Shown piece after piece: positions 58,084 to 64,000 of a stretch of DNA of 64,000 bases (positions within the stretch are counted from its first letter, which is position 1; every line of letters starts with the position of its first letter). The translations under genes and the position numbers were made by a program. This DNA comes from Candidatus Venteria ishoeyi. Lineage in GTDB: Bacteria; Pseudomonadota; Gammaproteobacteria; Beggiatoales; Beggiatoaceae. The notes under the pieces are model-generated. The model was not told the DNA's origin. It worked only from the letters and a program-made list of their open reading frames with translations, and searched no databases. The stretch is taken from assembly GCF_030378065.1 (NCBI RefSeq), contig NZ_JAUCGJ010000005.1:56231-120230 (forward strand). The letters run 5' to 3'.

Positions 58084-58947
58084 TTATACCCGTGTCAATA
58101 AAACATCTATATCATCGCCAATTTTTGCCAGTAAATCCATATCAATCACCCGTTTACGAAATTCATTAGCAACTTTGTGGCGATTATATTGCCCTGCCAT
58201 GTCCAAAGTCAAAGCAAAAGCCAGATCAATGCACAGTGCTTCTTTATAGAGGTCTGCCAGGTCATAAATAAAGGGCAAGGGACTGCCGGAATGAATAAAA
58301 CCGATATGCGGTGAATAACCCAGACTGTGCACCGCAGAACTGATAATGCCGTATAAAGCTGCATTACTCGCCGTGAGTATCTGATTGGTCAAATCCCCCA
58401 TTTCAAATTTTCCCGGCGTGTATTTGCGTCCTTTCCAGCCGACATTATAGGTTTTGGCTTTTTCTTCGTATAAGTCTCGCACGCGAGCACCTTCCATGCC
58501 CATCATTTCCTGCAACGTTTTGCCTTTTAAATTGGCATCCGGGAAGCGTTTGGTAAACATGCGCCGTGCCACTTCCAGGGATTTTTTCTTATCGCCTGCC
58601 AGCCCTATCTGTTTTTTAAGTTGCCGCGTATTGGCGGTGGGGGTTTGTCCTGCGGCATAAAACAACAGGCTGTCTTCCCCCACCCAGCAAACCGAGCAGT
58701 TTGCTGCCGCCATAATTTTGATGGCTTCATGGGTTACGGTTGTGCCGGGGCCGAGCAACAGACAGTTAATTGTGGCGATAGGCAGGCGTACCACGTTATT
58801 ATCGCAGTCTATCCATTTAATTGAGCTGTCATCAATTTCCAGGCGACCCCGTTCCAGATAAATGAACGGGTATTTGTCTTTTATCTTGGGCAGGGTGTCG
58901 CGTGTCACTTTGATGATCAGGCGCGTTATATCATTAGCCTCACTCAT
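58084..58947 (-). CDS. cas1: CRISPR-associated integrase Cas1, type I-E
   Basis: A 287-residue Cas1e. The catalytic Glu is in MMGMEGARVRDLY, His in GFIHSGSPLPFIYD and Asp in the following YDLADLYK. The N-terminal beta domain contains DRxxxlKyP-type DTLPKIKDKYPFIYLERGRL. Cas1 forms a complex with Cas2 for spacer integration. It is separated from cas5 by 51 bp, the second largest gap in the operon, which may hold a weak promoter for the adaptation genes. Confidence 0.95.
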   Translation of the reverse strand: MSEANDITRLIIKVTRDTLPKIKDKYPFIYLERGRLEIDDSSIKWIDCDNNVVRLPIATINCLLLGPGTTVTHEAIKIMAAANCSVCWVGEDSLLFYAAGQTPTANTRQLKKQIGLAGDKKKSLEVARRMFTKRFPDANLKGKTLQEMMGMEGARVRDLYEEKAKTYNVGWKGRKYTPGKFEMGDLTNQILTASNAALYGIISSAVHSLGYSPHIGFIHSGSPLPFIYDLADLYKEALCIDLAFALTLDMAGQYNRHKVANEFRKRVIDMDLLAKIGDDIDVLLTRV

Positions 58948-58998
58948 TATTTCGCTTTTAGTTAATTGTTAAAGAACAAGCTGTCAGGGGATAATGCT

Positions 58999-59733
58999 TC
59001 ACAATTCATCATTATGATAGATAAGCGTAACGCGGCGATCCCGGTATTGTTTATATTCCCCGAAGCAAACCGGCACGTCGGTCAGCGTGAATGTTTCATC
59101 GCCATCATGCTCACCATCCCATACCTGAAAATCTTCCAGCAACGATTTTTCTTCAGCAATTTTTTTGGCTTCTGCTCTGGCTTGTTGTTCGCTTTCAAAA
59201 ATGCCGCGATAAATAAAATCTGTGGGAACACAGGATTTTCTGCCCAGATATAAGTCCCAAACCGGATTTTGCAGGGCGTGTTCAAGGGCTGTTGCCTGAT
59301 TGCCGGGTATTTCCATAATAACGGCAAAACGGGCATCTTGCAGATAATAACGATAAGTGAGTTTTGCGCCGCCACCCACGGCTTTTTTGCCTTCACGAGT
59401 TTTTGGAATCAACAGCCTTTGCCACGGGTCTTTGTCATTGTAACCCGAACCTATCATATGAAAATCACGCAGCAAGGGTTCACTATCAATTTTAATCATT
59501 TCATTGTTGGCATTTTTTCGGCTGCGCGCATAGGTGATGATGATTTGCGGTAGTTGACTGAATTCCGTGAGGAATTCACGCTGCGCGCCGCCTTTGCCCA
59601 AAGCGCAGCATAGCAGACCGAGTATGCCGGATTTAGTGGGAAAATTCAGGGTGTCGCGGCGACCAAATTTGGAATCATGCCCCCAGGATTGCAGGGGCGC
59701 TTCCAGCCAGAGGAGTAAATAAGCCTTAGCCAT
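58999..59733 (-). CDS. cas5: Cascade subunit Cas5 (CasD), type I-E
   Basis: About 244 residues with LLLWLEAPLQSWG, KFGRRDTLNFPTKSGILGLL, the signature of Cas5e. It binds the 5' handle of the crRNA in Cascade. A GTG one base upstream overlaps the cas7 stop (TAGTG); the ATG at 59733 is likelier. The C-terminus contains PVCFGEYKQYRDRRV. Confidence 0.94.
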   Translation of the reverse strand: MAKAYLLLWLEAPLQSWGHDSKFGRRDTLNFPTKSGILGLLCCALGKGGAQREFLTEFSQLPQIIITYARSRKNANNEMIKIDSEPLLRDFHMIGSGYNDKDPWQRLLIPKTREGKKAVGGGAKLTYRYYLQDARFAVIMEIPGNQATALEHALQNPVWDLYLGRKSCVPTDFIYRGIFESEQQARAEAKKIAEEKSLLEDFQVWDGEHDGDETFTLTDVPVCFGEYKQYRDRRVTLIYHNDEL

Positions 59734-59735
59734 CA

Positions 59736-60779
59736 CTATGCCTCGGCGTGGGTTTTGAGGGCGGCGACCAGATCGTCAATGGAGAAGTTTTCATCTTCGC
59801 CAAACTGGTATTGTGCAATTTTGCCAAATAAAGAACCTGATAGTTTTTCTTTTTTGCTCAAATAGCCACTTAAGGCTTCAATACTGGGTTGCAGAAATCC
59901 GCCATTTTTGGCCTTAACCGCTGTTTCAAACGGTGCTTGCAGGCGCTGCCCCTTGCGTACCAGTATGTTGGCATATTCCCACGGCGAGGCAGCGGATTGG
60001 GTGGTTTGTCTGGCACTTGGCACAGCAACAAACAGGGCTTTGGTGAAGGCTGCAACGGCTTTATCTAAACCCTGTCCATCCAGCGTTTGATACAGTTGCC
60101 CTAAATCCAGGCTGATGTAACGATAATAGGTGGCGGCGTTAAATTCCAGGCTGCCCATGTGCGCGGAGCCTGTTTCTTCGTCATCTTGCAGGTCATCTAG
60201 TGCGGTAAAGAACTCGACTTCAGAATTGGCTTTATGGGTGGAAATGGCGTGTGCGAATGAGCAGGCGGCTTCGATGTTGAGTTCTGCCGCCTGCGCGACC
60301 ATGCGCCCGAACAGGGCAATATCCAGGCCGTCAACAGCCGGTTTCAAGACTTTTTTTGCAAGTTTCTGAATTTCCTTGTCTTTAATTTGAGTTGCATCAA
60401 ATTCACGTTCCAGAGCAAATTGGGCAAAAGCCTGGGCTTCACCATCGGTAAAAAAATGTAGTGTGTCTTTGCTGAAGGCTTTAGCGATGGCTTCGCCACA
60501 GGTATTTGCCTGTTCTTCATTTGCGCCCAGAGCAAGGCAGGCTTTCGCTACATAAGCGGTAATGTGCTTGCTGCGTATGGCGAGCTTGATGCCGAAATCC
60601 TGCATAGCCAGACGTACCTGCCGTTTCCAGCATTGCGAGCTGACCCGCGCCCGGGGCATACCGCCGACAATGGCAGATTTGGGGCTGCCGACATCATCGC
60701 GGTTCAGGCAGCTCACAGGAAAGGATTGCAGAATGTGAAATTCAATAATATGAGATTGGAAAGGATTTGTAGTTGTCAT
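59736..60779 (-). CDS. cas7: Cascade backbone subunit Cas7 (CasC/Cse4), type I-E
   Basis: A 347-residue Cas7e starting IEFHILQSFPVSCLNRDD, with SCLNRDDVGSPKSAIVGG and PRARVSSQCWKRQVR, typical of Cse4. It polymerises along the crRNA, six copies per Cascade. An AGGA site lies eight bases before the ATG. Unlike the other junctions of the operon, the gap before cas7 is long (81 bp) and contains a strong stem-loop. Confidence 0.95.
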   Translation of the reverse strand: MTTTNPFQSHIIEFHILQSFPVSCLNRDDVGSPKSAIVGGMPRARVSSQCWKRQVRLAMQDFGIKLAIRSKHITAYVAKACLALGANEEQANTCGEAIAKAFSKDTLHFFTDGEAQAFAQFALEREFDATQIKDKEIQKLAKKVLKPAVDGLDIALFGRMVAQAAELNIEAACSFAHAISTHKANSEVEFFTALDDLQDDEETGSAHMGSLEFNAATYYRYISLDLGQLYQTLDGQGLDKAVAAFTKALFVAVPSARQTTQSAASPWEYANILVRKGQRLQAPFETAVKAKNGGFLQPSIEALSGYLSKKEKLSGSLFGKIAQYQFGEDENFSIDDLVAALKTHAEA

Positions 60780-60823
60780 AAAAAATTCCTGATAATAAAC
60801 GGTATAAAAAGTAATTGTTTTTG

Positions 60824-60857
60824 AGGGATAACCCCCCTTCTAAGGGGGGGTATCCCT
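60824..60857 (-). other. strong stem-loop between cas6e and cas7
   Basis: AGGGATA and TATCCCT extend into a C6/G7 stem with a short loop. No T-run follows on the minus strand, so it is not a simple terminator. It could be a processing or mRNA-stability signal ahead of cas7. Confidence 0.7.
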
Positions 60858-60860
60858 GAG

Positions 60861-61472
60861 TCATGAAATAGGTACAATCTGTAACAGCCCTGCGCCAAAC
60901 GCCCGTCCGCGTCCGATGCCTTGTTGGAAGCTTTTGATAAACTGCTCCCGGTCAGTCACCCGGAGCTGGCCTTTTATTGTGGCATAGCCTTGCGTAACCA
61001 TGTGCCCTTGTTTGTCAAAACGTTTAACGTGATTATTGCTGATTTCAAGATTGTCTGAATTCACCTGAAACCCCCAGGAATCAGGTGCTTTTTTGATAAA
61101 CCATGCAGCAATGGCTTCCCGCCCTTTAATGGGTACAATTTTACGACTGGCGTTATTACGTTGTGCGGGGTTGATAATCACTTCAAAACGATAATCCGGG
61201 TGACTTAAAAAAACCTTGGAAATTTTTTTGCTGTTTAATGCGCCAAATTCCGGGACTATCGGGTTGCGATTTGTCAGTATCAGAATTGTGCGGTGCTTTT
61301 CATTACCGCCTTTATCGGCATACAGAATACCGCTGGATGCCCCCTGTTGTTTTTGTTCTGTTGTTCTGATGTCTGCAAACAGGCTGTAAACCACGCGATG
61401 CAGGCTGTATTCATCCCTGATTTTCAGTGCTTTGATATCGCTGCGGTCAAGATGTAATGCGCTGGCTATCAT
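60861..61472 (-). CDS. cas6e: CRISPR RNA endonuclease Cas6e (CasE)
   Basis: A 203-residue Cas6e. The catalytic His is near residue 25 (DEYSLHRVVYSLF), and the C-terminal glycine-rich loop GIGRGRAFGAGLLQI is diagnostic. It cuts the pre-crRNA at the base of the repeat stem and stays bound as a Cascade subunit. In E. coli cas6e follows cas5; here it lies between cse2 and cas7, an unusual position. It overlaps cse2 by four bases. Confidence 0.94.
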   Translation of the reverse strand: MIASALHLDRSDIKALKIRDEYSLHRVVYSLFADIRTTEQKQQGASSGILYADKGGNEKHRTILILTNRNPIVPEFGALNSKKISKVFLSHPDYRFEVIINPAQRNNASRKIVPIKGREAIAAWFIKKAPDSWGFQVNSDNLEISNNHVKRFDKQGHMVTQGYATIKGQLRVTDREQFIKSFQQGIGRGRAFGAGLLQIVPIS

Positions 61473-62002
61473 GATGCGTCAGCCTCTTTGGTTTCTGATT
61501 TGACGTAGCGGTAAAAATCCTGCGCCCAGCGGGCTTTGATGTCTTGGCTGCGCCAATGGAAGCTTAACAATTCATCCAGTAGACGCGCATAATCCAGCGT
61601 GCTGTCGCCTTTGGCCTGAATCAGGCTGAACAGGGGGCGCAGAATGCGGCAGACTTCTTCAACGGATTCACAGGCGAGCAAGCGCCGCAGTTTGGCTTTG
61701 GCCTGGTCGCTGTCTTTGCCGTCTTCGTAACAGCGGGTAATGGCCTGACCAATACCGTTTGCGCCGTTTTGTTCAATTTTGGCTTTTGCCATGGCTGCGG
61801 CGATGGTGGCAAAAGGCAGGCGTTGCCAGGGTTTGTCCAGGTCAATGTTAAACGCGGCAAGTGTATCCCAGCTTTGATATTCGGTATTGGGATTGTCGGC
61901 GCGGCGCAGTGTGGCGGCAATACCATTATCTTGCATTTTGTCGATAATAAAACGGGTAAAGGCAAAAGCTTTTCTGTGTGTTGTTTGTTTACTGTCGCTC
62001 AT
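61469..62002 (-). CDS. cse2: Cascade small subunit Cse2 (CasB)
   Basis: A 177-residue all-helical protein with AFTRFIIDKMQDNGIAATLRRADNP, WDTLAAFNIDLDKPW, and CESVEEVCRILRPLFSLIQAKG, matching Cse2/CasB. Two copies line the belly of Cascade and hold the non-target strand. Four-base overlaps with cas8e and cas6e indicate translational coupling. Confidence 0.93.
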   Translation of the reverse strand: MSDSKQTTHRKAFAFTRFIIDKMQDNGIAATLRRADNPNTEYQSWDTLAAFNIDLDKPWQRLPFATIAAAMAKAKIEQNGANGIGQAITRCYEDGKDSDQAKAKLRRLLACESVEEVCRILRPLFSLIQAKGDSTLDYARLLDELLSFHWRSQDIKARWAQDFYRYVKSETKEADAS

Positions 62003-63507
62003 ATTTGAATCTCTTTGGGTTTTGCGGTGTCTTTCATGTATTTACTTAAATTTGGGTGGTTTTTTGCCCAGGCTTCCAGTTGTCTTGCGGTTTCTTTGGG
62101 GCAGTAATCGTTATAGGCTTTGCTGGCGAATGCGGCAAAGGTTTTGCGCAGGCGTTTGGTTTGTTCGCTGTCTTCACAGGCATAAAGCAGGGTTTGAAAT
62201 TGCCGTTCACAAAGCTGCCAGAATAAATTGCTGGCAAAACCGGCTTGTTTAGCATCATGGATGCCCAAATCTGCAAAGTATTGCCTGCTTGCGCCATAAA
62301 TGGTTTTTGCTAATTTTTCAATTTCCTTCATTTCCAGTTTAAGCTGCTGATACCAGTTTTCACCCAATTCTTCAGCCGGAATAAAAACCGATGATTCCAC
62401 AAAATCATCTGAACCGGATGCGTATTGCTCTCCGGCATTGCTGCTCACCCGCAAACCACCCGACCAGATGCCGATGTTTTCCACTGCTGTCTGTTTTCTG
62501 GTGCGAAGCAGGCCCATTTGCAACGTGTAGCAGTTAAATTCGCCATTGGCTTCCATAAAACTTAATAATGCGGTTAAAGAGCGCCAGGGTCTGCGCTCGG
62601 TATCGGCCCAGATGATTTTTGGGGTTTTAGGTTTAAAATTGACTGCGACACTGGGATCAACCACGCCTGATTTATAATCTGGATGGGCAATCCCTTCGGA
62701 ATAATGCAGACCATTTTCAGTCAGGAGGCAAAAACGCGATAGCGGCACTAAACGTCCCATCACCGATTCTTGTAATTGCAGGGCTGTAGTACAGTCCTCA
62801 GTTTGCGGCATGACTTCCCAGGGTGCAGCGCCCAAGCCCTGCGGGTACAAACCGATTGTTTTAATGTCTTCATGGCTGAGCAGGTTGAACCATAAGGATT
62901 GCAGGATGGATTCGCCTGATAAAAAATTATGCAGAAAACCCATAAAACCGATAGAGGTTCCGGCTTTTCCAGACATGCCTTTACCGTTAGGTTTAGTTTT
63001 GCCGGTATAAGTTTCCGATAAAACAACCGTGTTATCCGTTTTTTTACCGGCCAGGGCAAAACCCATCAGCGTTAGGATAAGCAGGGCTTTATCGGCATCA
63101 TCCAGATTTTTTTCTAGTTGAAAGGCATTAACAACGGTGGTGTTGCCGGTAGCGATTTCAGGCAATACCGCGCCTAAGCTTTGTTCGGCGGCCTTTGTGA
63201 TTTCCGGCATTTGCAAAAACGGTTGGTCGCCATATAAATAAAAATGATCCTGCCATTTTTCCAGATAGGCCAGAGATTTTTCAGCCAGCCCCTGCGCGCC
63301 CAAAGCAGCCCAGTCGTCATCATCTTGCGGCGTATAAGCAGCCTGGGCAATTGCCAGTAATAATTTAGTCAGGGCGATTTTTTGTACGGGATTGCCGCCT
63401 AATGCGCGATAGGCGGGTTCTGAGAAGAGTTGCCGTAAACTGACCCGTCCGACATCAACCACGGGAATCCAGGGATCGTTGAGTAAAGAAAATTGTTTTT
63501 TTATCAT
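61999..63507 (-). CDS. cas8e: Cascade large subunit Cas8e (Cse1/CasA)
   Basis: A 502-residue Cse1: FSLLNDPWIPVVD at the N-terminus, ALTKLLLAIAQAAYTP, QPFLQMPE and a helical C-terminal domain. It reads the PAM and recruits Cas3. Start ATG with AGGA seven bases upstream. It is the first gene of the operon; the gene that would normally precede it, cas3, is not in the window. A divergent promoter for a small RNA lies 20 bp upstream of its start. Confidence 0.94.
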   Translation of the reverse strand: MIKKQFSLLNDPWIPVVDVGRVSLRQLFSEPAYRALGGNPVQKIALTKLLLAIAQAAYTPQDDDDWAALGAQGLAEKSLAYLEKWQDHFYLYGDQPFLQMPEITKAAEQSLGAVLPEIATGNTTVVNAFQLEKNLDDADKALLILTLMGFALAGKKTDNTVVLSETYTGKTKPNGKGMSGKAGTSIGFMGFLHNFLSGESILQSLWFNLLSHEDIKTIGLYPQGLGAAPWEVMPQTEDCTTALQLQESVMGRLVPLSRFCLLTENGLHYSEGIAHPDYKSGVVDPSVAVNFKPKTPKIIWADTERRPWRSLTALLSFMEANGEFNCYTLQMGLLRTRKQTAVENIGIWSGGLRVSSNAGEQYASGSDDFVESSVFIPAEELGENWYQQLKLEMKEIEKLAKTIYGASRQYFADLGIHDAKQAGFASNLFWQLCERQFQTLLYACEDSEQTKRLRKTFAAFASKAYNDYCPKETARQLEAWAKNHPNLSKYMKDTAKPKEIQI

Positions 63508-63526
63508 TAGTTTTTCCTAATTTTTC

Positions 63527-63555
63527 TTGACATTGTAGACAAAAATATTTAAATC
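63527..63555 (+). promoter_or_regulatory. sigma-70-type promoter for a small RNA
   Basis: TTGACA (63527-63532), a perfect -35, is followed after 16-17 bases by TTAAAT/TAAATC as -10. Transcription would start about 63561. The -35 region also contains an imperfect palindrome TTGACATTGTAGACAA that could bind a regulator of both this unit and the divergent cas operon. Confidence 0.5.
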
Positions 63556-63560
63556 TAGCA

Positions 63561-63685
63561 GGGCATCGTAAGATGCAGGGCAACTGATACACCAAAGGGT
63601 GTAAAATCATCCGTCTGTGGATGTCCCGGTGTAGTTGTCTGAAAATCCCGCAGTCTGTTCAATAGACGGATAGCGGGTTTTTTTT
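63561..63685 (+). ncRNA. candidate structured small RNA divergent from cas8e
   Basis: About 125 nt that can fold into: hairpin GCATC-GTAA-GATGC (63563-63576, a GNRA tetraloop on the plus strand), an outer stem GCAACT/AGTTGT (63580-63585 with 63633-63638) enclosing two hairpins ACACC-GGTGT (63589-63602) and CATCC-GGATG (63608-63623), and a final terminator stem. It lies between a promoter and an intrinsic terminator and has no open frame of note. I recognise no known RNA family. Position next to cas8e suggests a link to CRISPR control, but this is inference. Confidence 0.5.
63647..63685 (+). terminator. intrinsic terminator of the small RNA
   Basis: CCCGC and GCGGG enclose an inner GTCT/AGAC stem, followed by eight T residues. 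It fits termination on the plus strand. Confidence 0.75.
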
Positions 63686-63797
63686 ATACTTATTAAGTCC
63701 GGTAGCGTAAGCTTTAGCGCCATGCACCGTATAGAATACCAAAATATTTGATGGCATTATAACTTATTCGCCCTATGCTGTATTCCTGAAATGGCAA

Positions 63798-64000
63798 ACT
63801 AAACAACCACCCGCTAAAAGACGGGTGGGTTAGAGCGTTTGGCGGCTGAAAGCCGAGATACAGGGCAGACAAGCCCTGTTGTTTAGCCCCAACGGGGCGC
63901 ATTAATATAGCCAGGGGTAACACCCCTGGAATTGTATCCGTGTCATTCTCTACCCTGGGGCGCTGCCCCACTACCATTAACTTAAGAAAATATTCAGCCA
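63798..64000. repeat. long inverted repeat, right copy (element E, copy 3)
   Basis: Reverse complement of 48359-48561 with few mismatches, running to the edge of the window and possibly beyond. It contains the IS200/IS605-like foldback ACCACCCGCTAAAAGACGGG. The stretch 63686-63797 between the terminator and this repeat contains only a weak palindrome (GGTAGCG...). Confidence 0.85.

Noticed and set aside
63561..63685. Known riboswitch (c-di-GMP, cobalamin, fluoride) or hammerhead ribozyme.
   Set aside because: GGGCAAC and CTGATA segments are superficially similar, but the required conserved cores of these families are not present.
63508..64000. cas3 or a cas3 fragment upstream of cas8e.
   Set aside because: No HD or DExD/H helicase motif in any frame; the region is a small RNA unit and a repeat.

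Overview
The window looks like a chromosome segment of a gammaproteobacterium. The ibaG-murA-hisG order, the YbeD, YbeL and YgfB families, short-form HisG and Lnt all point there. The membrane-bound multihaem cytochrome operon and the many small non-autonomous repeats would fit a sulfur-oxidising relative of Beggiatoa/Thiothrix, but that placement is inference. No rRNA, tRNA gene, complete transposase gene or replication origin was recognised.

Layout. 0-3.8 kb: housekeeping and envelope genes (YgfB-family protein, YbeD, GspF, RlpA-like). 3.8-11.8 kb: a sigma-54 activator with a degenerate receiver, a family-4 uracil-DNA glycosylase, hisG-murA-ibaG, and an FtsK-like protein whose ATPase motifs are destroyed. 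12-18.7 kb: a BchI-like ATPase with a DM9 protein, a DUF4139 protein, one intact and one decayed toxin-antitoxin module, and many repeats. 18.7-24.2 kb: a five-gene operon on the minus strand with a bd-oxidase-like subunit I, two c-type cytochromes and two one-helix proteins. 24.6-32.1 kb: a HEAT-repeat protein, a periplasmic cupredoxin, a Septu-like ATPase/HNH defence pair, and a universal stress protein fused to repeated PCP_red-like segments. 32.4-39.5 kb: pyrF, a polysaccharide deacetylase, a TrpD-like protein, WrbA-like flavodoxin, a receiver-cyclase and lnt. 39.5-47.8 kb: a signalling block (two histidine kinases, TonB receptor, YfiR) and an iron alcohol dehydrogenase.

47.8-63.5 kb is a type I-E CRISPR-Cas locus. 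A main array of about 151 repeats (61-bp period) is preceded by a three-repeat fragment. The operon on the minus strand runs cas8e-cse2-cas6e-cas7-cas5-cas1-cas2. No cas3 is present in the window. The array reads on the minus strand, with the leader side against cas2, and only 25 bp separate cas2 from the first repeat. About 200-bp inverted repeats lie on both sides of the main array plus cas operon. A short transcription unit, with its own promoter, folded RNA and terminator, runs divergently from cas8e.

Repeat families recur throughout: a 160-170 bp element with AGGAGTGAG ends (four copies), a 112-163 bp element with AGGAGGCTGTCCGAGAA ends (four copies), an IS200/IS605-like hairpin element (three copies), and several palindromes. 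They occupy most intergenic regions and have altered some gene starts and ends.
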